Shown here in pieces: positions 36,919-45,951 of a stretch of DNA of 64,000 bases. This DNA is from CAZSDU01 sp964429135. Lineage in GTDB: Bacteria; Bacteroidota; Bacteroidia; Bacteroidales; FEN-979. A program made the translations under genes and the position numbers. A model generated the notes under the pieces. The model had not been told where the DNA came from, searched no databases, and saw only the letters and a list, made by a program, of their open reading frames with translations. The stretch lies in contig CAYSAU010000019.1 in the NCBI GenBank assembly GCA_964429135.1, positions 1-64,000 of the forward strand. Direction: 5' to 3'. The stretch's first letter is position 1, and each line of letters starts with the position of its first letter.

Positions 36919-37491
36919 TTATTTCCGGCCCTTTTTCTTGGCAGGAAAAGTCATTTTATATTCCACCTCAACTTCTCCTTTGGAAATTTCAGACAATCTT
37001 CGCTTCAGTAACATTTTCCTCAGAGAAGAGATACGGTCAACGAATACAATGCCTTCAATATGGTCGTACTCATGCTGAATGATACGTGACAAAACACCCT
37101 CGTAACGCTCATCTTTTTCAATGAAATTTGCGTCACGGTAACGAATATAAATGACCGGTTTACGCATGACATCCTCCCGTAAACCAGGAAAGCTCAAACA
37201 TCCTTCATTAAATGCGATTTCCTCCCCCTCCTTCCGATAAATTTCAGCATTAATGAATACCTTTTTAAATCCATGGGCTTCAGGGTAACGATCTGCATAT
37301 CCTGAAGCATCAATGACAAAAACACGAATAGACCGGTTGACCTGAGGTGCGGCAAGCCCGACACCATCAGCCAAATACATCGTTTCAAATAAATCATCAA
37401 TAAATTCATTCAAATGCGGATATTCAGAAGAAATCTCTTCGGCAACTTTTTTCAAGACCGGATGTCCATAGGCTACAACAGGTAAGATCAT
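36919..37491 (-). CDS. def: peptide deformylase
   Basis: The 190-residue metalloenzyme removes the formyl group from new proteins. All three motifs are intact: GVGLAAPQV, EGCLSFPG and HEYDHIEG (metal ligands Cys, His, His with catalytic Glu). The basic C-terminal tail (FPAKKKGRK) is typical of longer bacterial forms. It is 33 nt downstream of ruvX, a gap made of a short repeat. Confidence 0.97.
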   Translation of the reverse strand: MILPVVAYGHPVLKKVAEEISSEYPHLNEFIDDLFETMYLADGVGLAAPQVNRSIRVFVIDASGYADRYPEAHGFKKVFINAEIYRKEGEEIAFNEGCLSFPGLREDVMRKPVIYIRYRDANFIEKDERYEGVLSRIIQHEYDHIEGIVFVDRISSLRKMLLKRRLSEISKGEVEVEYKMTFPAKKKGRK

Positions 37492-37499
37492 CTCAATTT

Positions 37500-37535
37500 A
37501 GGATTGACGACTGCCTGAAGGCAATCAGGATTGAC
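37500..37535. repeat. short direct repeat with palindromic core between ruvX and def
   Basis: AGGATTGAC occurs at 37500-37508 and again at 37527-37535, flanking the palindrome TGCCTGAAGGCA (37512-37523). One copy supplies the last codons of ruvX; the other ends 9 nt before the def start. Confidence 0.75.
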
Positions 37536-37947
37536 AATTAATTTTTTCCATATATGATTGAAGCATTAGGGTAGCGCTGACGGAGTCGACAAGGGCTTTA
37601 TTCTGACGACTCTTTCTTTTTAAACCTGCCTCCCTAATTGCCCGACTGGCAATCAGTGAAGTGAAACGCTCATCCACACGTTCCACAAGGATATGAGGAA
37701 AGGTTTTTCGCAATTTTTTTACAAAGGGTTCAATAAAAACCGCTGATTCAGAAGCCTGATTATTCATTTGCCTGGCCTCGCCCACGACGAAACACTCCAC
37801 TTCATGGGTCAGTACATATTCACTCAGGTACGGAAGCAAATCCATGGTCCTTACCGTCGCCAATGCAGTAGCAATGATTTTCATTTCATCCGTGACCGCA
37901 AGCCCAACTCTTTTCTGCCCGTAATCAATGGATATAATCCTTCCCAT
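37525..37947 (-). CDS. ruvX: YqgF/RuvX RNase H-fold nuclease (putative Holliday junction resolvase)
   Basis: The 140-residue protein has the family's acidic sites: SIDYGQKRVGLAVTD (first Asp), CFVVGEA, VERVDERFTS and KALVDSVSATLML (last Asp). Work in other bacteria ties it to pre-16S rRNA end processing as well as to junction resolution. Its final residues (NCQS) and stop are encoded by the left copy of the AGGATTGAC repeat. A TACCTTTG -7 box is at 37964-37971 on the minus strand. It leads an operon with def and the TPR lipoprotein. Confidence 0.9.
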   Translation of the reverse strand: MGRIISIDYGQKRVGLAVTDEMKIIATALATVRTMDLLPYLSEYVLTHEVECFVVGEARQMNNQASESAVFIEPFVKKLRKTFPHILVERVDERFTSLIASRAIREAGLKRKSRQNKALVDSVSATLMLQSYMEKINCQS

Positions 37948-37963
37948 ATGCTTAAAATCGGAA

Positions 37964-37971
37964 CAAAGGTA
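37964..37971 (-). promoter_or_regulatory. -7 promoter element TACCTTTG for the ruvX-def operon
   Basis: Exact TAnnTTTG on the minus strand, 16 nt before the ATG at 37947. It lies 20 bp from the plus-strand dapD element, so the two divergent promoters overlap. Confidence 0.55.
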
Positions 37972-37991
37972 AGAAGATTTGAATTTTTAAC

Positions 37992-37999
37992 TAATTTTG
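37992..37999 (+). promoter_or_regulatory. -7 promoter element TAATTTTG for dapD
   Basis: Exact TAnnTTTG match. It overlaps the TTG at 37997, which rules that codon out as the dapD start and supports ATG 38036, 36 nt downstream of the element. Confidence 0.6.
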
Positions 38000-38035
38000 G
38001 AAGGTGAAAAGTCTGGGAGTAGTCCTGTAAAGATA

Positions 38036-38869
38036 ATGACAAACGACAGTAGGATTGAAAAATTAGAGGAATTGGTTACACTTGCCTGGGATAAGCGTGA
38101 ACTGCTGAAGGAAAGCAAGGTTCAGCAGGCTATCCGGGATGTCGTTGAACTTCTTGACAAGGGGAAGCTACGGGTCGCTGTAAAAGTGGAGAAGGAATGG
38201 AAAGTTGAAGAATGGATAAAAAAAGCGATCATAATGTATTTCCCGATACAGCAATTGGAATTGACCGAAGCCGGGCCCTTGCAATTCTATGATAAAATTC
38301 CCCTGAAACATGGTTACGATGAACTAGGTATTCGTGTTGTACCTTCAGCTCTTGCCCGTTATGGGGCATATATTGCTCAAGGGGTGATCATGATGCCCTC
38401 CTACATCAACATAGGGGCATATATAGACCAGGGAAGCATGATTGACACCTGGGCTACTGTCGGATCCTGTGCCCAGATTGGAAAGCATGTTCATCTGAGC
38501 GGGGGCGTAGGCATCGGAGGTGTACTCGAGCCAGTCCAGTCATCCCCGGTTATCATCGAAGATCATTGTTTTATTGGTTCGAGATGTATTATTGTGGAAG
38601 GAGTCAGGGTTGAAGAGGAAGCGGTTTTAGGCGCTAATGTTGTGCTGACTGCCTCTACCCATATCCTCGATGTTTCATCCCCGGAGGTGGTGGAATACAA
38701 AGGCCTTGTTCCTGCCCGATCTGTAGTCATTCCCGGCAGCATCAACAAACAGTTCCCTGCCGGAAAATTCCAGGTATCCTGTGCACTAATCATCGGAAAA
38801 CGTAAAGCAAGTACTGATCAAAAAACTTCCCTGAACCAGGCACTGAGGGAATTTGACGTACCCGTATGA
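38036..38869 (+). CDS. dapD: 2,3,4,5-tetrahydropyridine-2,6-dicarboxylate N-succinyltransferase
   Basis: The 277-residue left-handed beta-helix enzyme of the succinylase route to diaminopimelate and lysine. Helical N-terminal domain (about 1-95), then hexapeptide repeats (VIMMPSYINIGAYIDQGSM, IGGVLEP, DHCFIGSRC) and C-terminal strands. Length matches E. coli DapD (274). ATG 38036 (MTNDSRIEKLEELV) is preferred because an upstream TTG lies in the promoter. Its stop overlaps the GT9 start in ATGATG. Confidence 0.94.
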   Translation: MTNDSRIEKLEELVTLAWDKRELLKESKVQQAIRDVVELLDKGKLRVAVKVEKEWKVEEWIKKAIIMYFPIQQLELTEAGPLQFYDKIPLKHGYDELGIRVVPSALARYGAYIAQGVIMMPSYINIGAYIDQGSMIDTWATVGSCAQIGKHVHLSGGVGIGGVLEPVQSSPVIIEDHCFIGSRCIIVEGVRVEEEAVLGANVVLTASTHILDVSSPEVVEYKGLVPARSVVIPGSINKQFPAGKFQVSCALIIGKRKASTDQKTSLNQALREFDVPV

Positions 38870-39852
38870 TGAAACGGATCCTGGTCATACAAACTGCTTC
38901 CATCGGGGATGTAATCTTGGCCACAGCGGTTTTGGAGAAATTGCATGCATCCTATCCCGAAACCAACCTTGATCTGCTTGTCAAAAACGGCATGGAAGGA
39001 TTGTTCCATGGCCATCCCTACCTTCATCAATTGCTGATCCGGAATAAGCAGTCAAGAAAAATAAGGAATTTTTTCAAGCTGGCCTGGGTGGTCAGACAAA
39101 ACAAATATGATCTGGTCATCAACCTTCAGCGCTTCTTTATAAGCGGTTTGTTGACTGCATTTTCAGGAGCCAGGATGAGGATTGGTTTCGACAAAAATCC
39201 CCTGTCTTTTCTTTACACTCAAAGCTTACCTCATGTAATCAAAGAAAATGTTCATGAGATAGACCGGAACTTTTCATTATTAGAAACTTTAACCGGAACA
39301 GGATGTTTTAAACCCGTTTTATATCTCTCGGAAAAAGATTTTCTCACCGTCTCCACTTTTAAAACTCGCCCCTATTACACCATTTCTCCGGCTTCTCTTT
39401 GGTTTACCAAGCAATATCCGGCTGAAAAATGGGTCGCCTTAATCCTGAAAATGCCTTCAGATCATCTCATATACCTGCTGGGCGCTGCTTCAGATCAACC
39501 CTTATGCGATCAAATCATCCGGTTGTCCGGAACAGAAAATGTTCAGAATCTCTCCGGAAAGTTTACTTTGCTTGAATCCGCCGCGATCATGAAAGATGCA
39601 AAGATGAATTTCACCAATGATTCTTCTCCTATGCATCTTGCCTCAGCCATGAACGCCCCGGTCACAGCAGTATTTTGTTCCACTATTCCCGGCTTTGGTT
39701 TCGGTCCGTTGTCAGACGATTCTGTCGTGGTGGAAATTCCGGAAAAATTGAATTGCCGTCCCTGTGGTTTGCATGGTTATAAATCTTGTCCGGAAAAACA
39801 TTTTAAATGCGCATTGAATATTCCTGAAACCATGCTTATGAATCGATGCTGA
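38866..39852 (+). CDS. family 9 glycosyltransferase (heptosyltransferase-like)
   Basis: The 328-residue GT-B enzyme begins RILVIQTASIGDVILATAVL, the GT9 N-terminal motif, and has the C-terminal donor-binding NDSSPMHLASAMNAPVTAVF. A Cys cluster near the end (CRPCGLHGYKSC...FKC) is common in this family. It probably adds a heptose or similar sugar to LPS core. Two ATGs (38866, 38869) overlap the dapD stop, so it is co-translated with a lysine/peptidoglycan precursor enzyme. Confidence 0.88.
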   Translation: MMKRILVIQTASIGDVILATAVLEKLHASYPETNLDLLVKNGMEGLFHGHPYLHQLLIRNKQSRKIRNFFKLAWVVRQNKYDLVINLQRFFISGLLTAFSGARMRIGFDKNPLSFLYTQSLPHVIKENVHEIDRNFSLLETLTGTGCFKPVLYLSEKDFLTVSTFKTRPYYTISPASLWFTKQYPAEKWVALILKMPSDHLIYLLGAASDQPLCDQIIRLSGTENVQNLSGKFTLLESAAIMKDAKMNFTNDSSPMHLASAMNAPVTAVFCSTIPGFGFGPLSDDSVVVEIPEKLNCRPCGLHGYKSCPEKHFKCALNIPETMLMNRC

Positions 39853-39916
39853 GCCTATATTTTTTTCCCAAATTTTCCGTTAATCTATCTATATATCTTT
39901 CCATATTCTTATAAAA

Positions 39917-40480
39917 ATGAAGCAGGAAATTAATCGTTGCGTTGAAGTGCTGAAAGCCGGAGGAACAATATTGAATCCCACGGATACGGTTTGGGGTATA
40001 GGCTGTGATGCAACCAATGCAGATGCGGTGGAGAAAATTTATTTTCTAAAAAAAAGAATGGAAAGCCGCAGTCTGATCATTCTATTGGATGTTGCAGAAA
40101 AAATACCGGATTATGCCGGTAACATCCCGGAAATAGCATGGGATATTCTGAAAAGTGTTGAAACTCCCCTTACCATCATTTATCCGAATGCTAAAAACCT
40201 GGCAAAAAATGTCATTGGAACAGATCATTCCATTGCCATCCGGATCGTGAAAAATGAATTCTGTCAAGCCTTGATCGCTGCCTTCGGGAAACCCATTGTA
40301 TCCACTTCAGCAAATTTTTCCGGAGAGCGTACACCGCTTACTTTCAAAGATATACCGGCGGAAATTATCTCTAATGTGGATTATGTTGTCAAGCATTTTC
40401 GTGAAGAAATTCATTACATCAAACCCTCCCGTATCATTAAACTTGAAGAAAACGGGGAATTTAAAATCATCCGTAAATGA
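39917..40480 (+). CDS. threonylcarbamoyl-AMP synthase (Sua5/YrdC/TsaC family)
   Basis: The 187-residue protein makes threonylcarbamoyl-AMP for the t6A tRNA modification, or is a YciO-like relative. The N-terminal GTILNPTDTVWGIGCDA, then YFLKKRMESRSLIILL, AIRIVKNEFCQALI and PIVSTSANFSG follow the family. It has only the YrdC domain, with no Sua5 extension. The TonB receptor gene overlaps its stop by 4 nt (ATGA). Confidence 0.92.
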   Translation: MKQEINRCVEVLKAGGTILNPTDTVWGIGCDATNADAVEKIYFLKKRMESRSLIILLDVAEKIPDYAGNIPEIAWDILKSVETPLTIIYPNAKNLAKNVIGTDHSIAIRIVKNEFCQALIAAFGKPIVSTSANFSGERTPLTFKDIPAEIISNVDYVVKHFREEIHYIKPSRIIKLEENGEFKIIRK

Positions 40481-42846
40481 GGATACTGACCATCATTCTT
40501 TCAGGAATACTATTTCTCCTCTTTCACCAGACTGTTTTGGCACAAAAACATCCCGAAAAGGTGAAAAAAATGACTATCAGCGGTCTTGTATCCGATCAAA
40601 CCAATGGAGAAAGTCTGGTTGGTGCCACAATTTTCATTGATGAGCTAAAAACAGGTACTGTTACGGATGTTTATGGGAATTATTCCATTTCACTTCCGGC
40701 TGGAACCTATACGTTATCTGTCTCCTATATCGGGTATTCCCCTGAGGAAAGGAAAATAGAACTCTTCCAGAACATGAAATGGAATATAGAGCTACAGGTC
40801 AGACAACATACCCTTAATGTTGTAGAAATCAAAAGTGAGAGAAGCGATGCCAATATTGTCAGGCCGGAGATGAGCACCTTTAAAATGGACATCAAGACCA
40901 TTCAGCGTATTCCCGCGTTATTCGGAGAAGTTGATGTGATCAAAGCCATCCAGATGTTACCCGGTGTTTCATCGGCCGGTGAAGGTTCAAGCGGATTCAG
41001 CGTCAGAGGTGGGTCCCCGGATCAGAACCTGATTCTTCTGGATGAAGCGACAGTTTACAATGCCTCCCATCTGATGGGATTTTTCTCCGTCTTTAACAAT
41101 GATGCCATCAAGGATGTTAAACTGTACAAGGGAGATATCCCTGCGAGTTATGGGGGCAGACTGGCTTCCGTTCTCGATATTCGCATGAATGAGGGGAATT
41201 CCAAGAAATTTGAAATCAATGGCGGTATTGGCTTGATTGCCAGCAGACTTACAGTGGAAGGGCCGATTAAAAAGGACAGGTGCTCTTTCATTTTGTCGGG
41301 AAGGAGAACTTATGCTGATATTTTCCTGCCTTTGTCATCCAACAAAGCCCTTCAGAACAACCGTCTATATTTCTATGATCTGAATGCCAAGATCAACTAT
41401 CGCATTGACGATAACAACCAGATTTTCTTATCCGGATATTTTGGCCGGGATGTTTTTAAAAACGGATTTGCAGGAATGAAGTGGGGCAATGAAACCGGAA
41501 CTTTCCGATGGAACCACTTGTTTTCCAAAAAACTTTTCTCCAATTTCAGCTTATTATATGCAAATTACCGCTATTTCCTCGGAACTCCCGCTGGTGAATC
41601 CTTCTCCTTTGAGTGGACCTCCTTTCTTCGCGATCTTGGATTAAAAGCAGATTTCAGTTATTATCTGAACACCAATAATTCAATAAAATTTGGCGCCAGT
41701 GTGATCTATCATATGATCAATCCCGGCCATACCAGGGGAGTGGGTGATAAATCAGTGGCAACGGATGTCAAGGTTCCCGACAATTTCGCGGTGGAAACGG
41801 CCGTTTATGCGAGTAATGAACAACACCTGGGCAGGCATTTCATTGCGAAATACGGATTGAGGTTGTCCATGTTTCAGAATGTCGGAACAGCCACTCTATT
41901 TCATTATAATTCATCATTTGTGGCCATAGACTCTACCGTGTATAAAGCCGGTGTCCTTTACCATACCTATGCCGGTCTGGAACCACGACTTGGTTTATTA
42001 TATGAATTCAATGAAAAAACCTCTCTTAAAGCCAGTTATGCCCGCACTTATCAGTATCTGCAGTTAGCTCAGAATTCCACCGTGGGAAACCCGCTGGATA
42101 TATGGTTTCCGGCCAGTCCCAACATCAAACCCCAGATCGCGGATCAAATCGCCCTGGGATATTTCCGGAATTTCCGACATAACACCATCGAAATGTCTGT
42201 GGAGGTTTATTACAAATGTATGCAGAATGTGGTTGATTTCGTTGATTTTGCGCAGCTTTCGCTAAACAGTAAACTGGAAGGTCAGGTCAGGGCAGGCAAG
42301 GGCTGGTCTTACGGCATCGAATTTCTCCTTCGTTTGAATGAAGAAAAATTCAGTGGATGGATCAGTTATACTTATTCAAGATCATTCAGAAAAATCCCTT
42401 ACCCCGAGATTAATAACGGGAATCCCTATCCTGCACCCTATGATAAACCAAATAACATTTCCGTAGTGCTGAATTACAACATCAGTAAACGCTGGGCTGT
42501 CTCAGCCAACTGGATCTATGCCACAGGAGCACCGGTGACCTTTCCGACAGGCAGGGCGGAGATCGGTGGAAACATCATCCCGATTTACTCCGACAGGAAT
42601 GCATACCGTTACCCGGATTATCATCGCCTCGACCTCTCCGCTACTTTTTACAGCAAGCCAAAACCAGGGAGGAAATTCAACTGGGATCTGAATTTTTCCG
42701 TTTACAATGTCTATAACCGTCATAACACCTGGTCAATCAATTTCGTTCAGGACAATGTCAACCCTAATCTCACCTCGGCAGAGAATGTTTACTTATTCGG
42801 GATCATCCCGTCTTTAACCTTTAACTTTCATTTCAACAATGAGTAA
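40477..42846 (+). CDS. TonB-dependent receptor with carboxypeptidase-like N-terminal domain
   Basis: The 789-residue outer-membrane receptor has a signal peptide (ILFLLFHQTVLAQ), a carboxypeptidase-regulatory-like domain (about 33-115; VGATIFIDELKTGTVTDVYG), a plug (about 130-240; GFSVRGGSPDQNLILLDEA) and a C-terminal barrel ending in SLTFNFHFNNE. It belongs to the receptors that work with DUF4249 lipoproteins, and the following gene is one, overlapping by 8 nt. The substrate is unknown. It overlaps the upstream TsaC-like gene in ATGA. Confidence 0.92.
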   Translation: MRILTIILSGILFLLFHQTVLAQKHPEKVKKMTISGLVSDQTNGESLVGATIFIDELKTGTVTDVYGNYSISLPAGTYTLSVSYIGYSPEERKIELFQNMKWNIELQVRQHTLNVVEIKSERSDANIVRPEMSTFKMDIKTIQRIPALFGEVDVIKAIQMLPGVSSAGEGSSGFSVRGGSPDQNLILLDEATVYNASHLMGFFSVFNNDAIKDVKLYKGDIPASYGGRLASVLDIRMNEGNSKKFEINGGIGLIASRLTVEGPIKKDRCSFILSGRRTYADIFLPLSSNKALQNNRLYFYDLNAKINYRIDDNNQIFLSGYFGRDVFKNGFAGMKWGNETGTFRWNHLFSKKLFSNFSLLYANYRYFLGTPAGESFSFEWTSFLRDLGLKADFSYYLNTNNSIKFGASVIYHMINPGHTRGVGDKSVATDVKVPDNFAVETAVYASNEQHLGRHFIAKYGLRLSMFQNVGTATLFHYNSSFVAIDSTVYKAGVLYHTYAGLEPRLGLLYEFNEKTSLKASYARTYQYLQLAQNSTVGNPLDIWFPASPNIKPQIADQIALGYFRNFRHNTIEMSVEVYYKCMQNVVDFVDFAQLSLNSKLEGQVRAGKGWSYGIEFLLRLNEEKFSGWISYTYSRSFRKIPYPEINNGNPYPAPYDKPNNISVVLNYNISKRWAVSANWIYATGAPVTFPTGRAEIGGNIIPIYSDRNAYRYPDYHRLDLSATFYSKPKPGRKFNWDLNFSVYNVYNRHNTWSINFVQDNVNPNLTSAENVYLFGIIPSLTFNFHFNNE

Positions 42847-43684
42847 TAAAATTCCGCTTTTTCTTCTTATGGTCATTCTAGCCTTGGGCTGTACGGAAAA
42901 AATCAATGTCAGGCTTGATCAAACCTATACGCGGCTGGTCGTTGACGGGAATATTGCCGATGAACCCGGACCATACCGGGTGAGGTTGACCAAATCAGCC
43001 GATTATTTCTTCAATGAACCCATGCCCCGGGTGACTAATGCCTTGTTGGTGATCAGCGATGGGAATGAAAACTATCCGCTTCATGAAACTTCAGATGGTG
43101 AAACCGGAGTATATGAAACCGATTCTATGTTCACCGGCCAATTGAATAAAACCTATACTTTAAAAATCGAACTTTCCGAAGAAATTTCAGGGGAGTCGAA
43201 TTTTCAAGCCAGTTGCATGCTACGTCCGGTGACACACCTGGATTCCATCCGGGCTGAGTTTCATCCGGACTGGGGAAAAGAAGGTTTCTGGACCGTGAAA
43301 CTCTGGGCACAGGAACCCGGGGATGAAGTCAATTACTACCTGTTTAACCTTTATCGTAACGGCATTCTGCTAACCGACACCCTGAGCAAAAAAGTGATCT
43401 CTGATGATAAGTTTTACAATGGCAGTTACATGAACGGTGTGGATGTGATGTACATCAATAATGCCCATAAGTGGGAAACCATTTTCCCGGGCGACACCAT
43501 CATGCTTCAGATGTCGGGGATCACTGAAGAATACTATAACTTTATTGACCAGGTCAGCCAGGCCGGGTTCAACATTCCCTTTTTCAGCGGTCCTCCCGCT
43601 AATGTGAGGGGAAATATCGACAAGGGCGGGATCGGCTTCTTTGCAGCCTACTCCAATACCTACGCCAAAGCTGTTGTCAGATAG
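42839..43684 (+). CDS. DUF4249 lipoprotein
   Basis: The 281-residue lipoprotein has its signal at LLMVILALGCTEK (lipid Cys at about 18). DUF4249 pattern: LVVDGNIADEPGPYRVRLTKSADYF, DGNENYPLHET, Y..T....G....TY.L.I and a late IRGNI-like VRGNIDKGGIGFF. It forms a surface or periplasmic partner of the TonB receptor; function is unproved, with roles like those of SusD-type partners suggested. It overlaps the receptor gene by 8 nt, and converges on the T9SS cargo gene 12 nt downstream. Confidence 0.88.
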   Translation: MSNKIPLFLLMVILALGCTEKINVRLDQTYTRLVVDGNIADEPGPYRVRLTKSADYFFNEPMPRVTNALLVISDGNENYPLHETSDGETGVYETDSMFTGQLNKTYTLKIELSEEISGESNFQASCMLRPVTHLDSIRAEFHPDWGKEGFWTVKLWAQEPGDEVNYYLFNLYRNGILLTDTLSKKVISDDKFYNGSYMNGVDVMYINNAHKWETIFPGDTIMLQMSGITEEYYNFIDQVSQAGFNIPFFSGPPANVRGNIDKGGIGFFAAYSNTYAKAVVR

Positions 43685-43695
43685 ATCACTGCAAA

Positions 43696-45807
43696 TTACC
43701 TCACTACGACCATTTTGCGGGTCATTTGTCCGGAATTTGTTTTCAGCGTATAATAATAGATTCCAGCGTTCAATCCCTGAACGGAAAATTTCACCTGATG
43801 AACACCGGCCTGAAGATTATCATTCAGAATGGTTTTTACCATTTTTCCCGCAACATCCATTAGTTGTACAGAAACCTGGCTCTTTACCGGGAGTTCAAAA
43901 CGTATATTTGTTTCGGTGGTGCATGGATTCGGGTTGTTCTGGCTCAACAGCAAGTGATCATGATCGGGTATTTCTGTCAATCCAACTCCTTCCATAAACC
44001 AGTCATAGGTTTTCTTGATGATGTCATTTCTGATTTCAGTGGTCTTCACCATTTCCAGACCGATACCGAAATATGCCACCTTTGACTGATCTTTCATCGC
44101 GCGAACTGCGCCGATTTTTGTCAGGGTAGTATTGTAATAGAAGGTAGGGACAGCATTCTCAAGAGGAGTGATCTGATCCGGATACATATTGCCTCCATTA
44201 ACGTCATAAACCACGGATGTAGCTACTGTACCATAGATCAGATCACTGACATCGGCGACAAACTTATTGTTGGTGGTATTCCCGTCATTCACAAAGGTTG
44301 CCTTGAAATAATTGGTATATAAATCCTGGGTTTCCGGTGTACCATGACTACCATCATCCCCGCTCATGATATCCCATCCGATGTCCTGGCCTGCCACTAA
44401 AAGATGTCCCCCGTTATCCACAAATCCTTTAACAGCTATAGCCTCAGGATCAGTGAATGCAGGAAAAGTCCATGCAACATTATAAAACAAAGCGATGATT
44501 TCGGTAAGGATACCCTGTTTTTTTGCTTCTACAAATAAGTTCGATTTCATGCTGGCATATTGATTTGAACCTGCAAAATTCAATCCTGCAAGATAAACAC
44601 CCTCAAAGGAAGTGGCATTTTCGTCCCCTGCAGCATTCACCAGCAGCAAATTTACATTGGACATTACATACCCCGTAAAATATTTTTTAGGGGCATTGAG
44701 ATGATTCAGTGATGTTAATTCGAAGGTAAATGCCTTAAAACCGGCGCTGTCTCCCGGTGTTACATTAAATGATAGAGGTAGAGGTGTCCCTTTTGTGATG
44801 TCTACTTCAGCGCTGTCAGTATAAGAAATACCATCAATAGTGAAAGTTGAGATCCAATCGGGAGGTGCATCCGAAACCAGTTTTACTTTAAATGATTCTG
44901 TCCCTGCCAGGTTACTGTTTACAGCCAGATCAAAATTCAGTTCTTGTGCGGGCTGTCCAAGTTTCATGGTACTGTCTGCCGTTGTGATGTCACCAATATA
45001 AAGGTTGGTTCCATTGATGGCTGATACTACATCACCTGACAGGATTTCCTGGTGGCTTTCAGCGACAAAAACAGAAATATCACAATTTTCAACCACGCAT
45101 GGGATATTGTTATAACTTTCAGGAATTACATAGTTGTATGTTCTTTCCACCAAGGAACCTGCCGTAGTGGTGGCCACTTCATCCCCCCATTGTCCCGTGA
45201 TCAGGTAACGCAACATATGCATATGTTCATAGTTATTGCCGGCACCTCCACCGGTTTGTGGACCAAAAACATGGTTCTGGGTTAGGGCAACATTGATATA
45301 ATTCTTAGGTTTTTCACTGTTTGAAGTATAATAAAGTTCTACATGAACTGTCAATTCACGTGTTGCTGAATTATATTCTGTCTCGACTCCGACATTCACC
45401 GGAGAGGGTTGCTGAAGGATAATTTCAGAGCTAGGGGTCCAATCTCCCCGGTTCAGCGCTGTTTTGGATCCAGAGAAGATATGACGATTGACGGTCCCTG
45501 AAGGATATCCGCCAAGCCCTGTCTGGTTAGCCAATGCATCGCCAAAAGGTGTACGGTAATCAGGCTCACCGCTATTGGGGACGGCATAGCCTCCCTGATG
45601 AATAGCAATCGCCAACGCTCTTCCCGGGTTATTTTCAAGAATGGAAGCGGCAATGGCATGTCCCTGGGGGCAATACTGACAGTGGATTCCTGTGTACTCC
45701 TCAAGAACCACGTTTTTATTGGTTGGCTGGGTCGTCACCAGGGTCTGTGCCTGAGTGAATAAAAAACCTACAAAAAAGAAGGTCAAAATCGTAAAAAACT
45801 TTTTCAT
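43696..45807 (-). CDS. secreted Omp28-type protein with T9SS sorting domain
   Basis: The 703-residue product has a signal peptide (FTILTFFFVGFLFTQAQ), then an Omp28/thioredoxin-like domain (about 30-250) with the CxxC pair in GIHCQYCPQGHA. A middle beta-rich part (about 270-390) is followed by a flavodoxin-like region (about 385-600; LLLVNAAGDENATSFEG, GGHLLVAGQDIG). It ends with a type A type IX secretion C-terminal domain (SQNNPNPCTTETNIRFELP, then GLNAGIYYYTL and MVVVR). Exported through the outer membrane, probably cell-surface bound. An exact TATATTTG -7 box is at 45843-45850, minus strand. Confidence 0.87.
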   Translation of the reverse strand: MKKFFTILTFFFVGFLFTQAQTLVTTQPTNKNVVLEEYTGIHCQYCPQGHAIAASILENNPGRALAIAIHQGGYAVPNSGEPDYRTPFGDALANQTGLGGYPSGTVNRHIFSGSKTALNRGDWTPSSEIILQQPSPVNVGVETEYNSATRELTVHVELYYTSNSEKPKNYINVALTQNHVFGPQTGGGAGNNYEHMHMLRYLITGQWGDEVATTTAGSLVERTYNYVIPESYNNIPCVVENCDISVFVAESHQEILSGDVVSAINGTNLYIGDITTADSTMKLGQPAQELNFDLAVNSNLAGTESFKVKLVSDAPPDWISTFTIDGISYTDSAEVDITKGTPLPLSFNVTPGDSAGFKAFTFELTSLNHLNAPKKYFTGYVMSNVNLLLVNAAGDENATSFEGVYLAGLNFAGSNQYASMKSNLFVEAKKQGILTEIIALFYNVAWTFPAFTDPEAIAVKGFVDNGGHLLVAGQDIGWDIMSGDDGSHGTPETQDLYTNYFKATFVNDGNTTNNKFVADVSDLIYGTVATSVVYDVNGGNMYPDQITPLENAVPTFYYNTTLTKIGAVRAMKDQSKVAYFGIGLEMVKTTEIRNDIIKKTYDWFMEGVGLTEIPDHDHLLLSQNNPNPCTTETNIRFELPVKSQVSVQLMDVAGKMVKTILNDNLQAGVHQVKFSVQGLNAGIYYYTLKTNSGQMTRKMVVVR

Positions 45808-45842
45808 TTGATTGTGGATTAATGTTATGGGTTGATACGATA

Positions 45843-45850
45843 CAAATATA
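45843..45850 (-). promoter_or_regulatory. -7 promoter element TATATTTG for the T9SS cargo gene
   Basis: Exact TAnnTTTG on the minus strand, 35 nt before the ATG at 45807. No TTG at the ideal distance; the upstream is A/T runs. Confidence 0.5.
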
Positions 45851-45916
45851 TAAATATTTTTTTATGATAGGGCTCACACATAACAAAAAAAACAATGTGG
45901 TCTTAAGGTTTTTCCC

Positions 45917-45924
45917 TATCTTTG
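45917..45924 (+). promoter_or_regulatory. -7 promoter element TATCTTTG for purB
   Basis: Exact TAnnTTTG, 27 nt before ATG 45952. It overlaps an in-frame TTG at 45922, so that codon cannot be the start. Confidence 0.6.
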
Positions 45925-45951
45925 TTCATCTCATGTTTTCAACATTGGACT

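Noticed and set aside
37997..38035. TTG start for dapD
   Set aside because: The codon is part of a TAATTTTG promoter element; ATG 38036 gives the family length.
45922..45951. TTG start for purB
   Set aside because: It falls in the TATCTTTG promoter element, and the conserved N-terminus begins at 45952.
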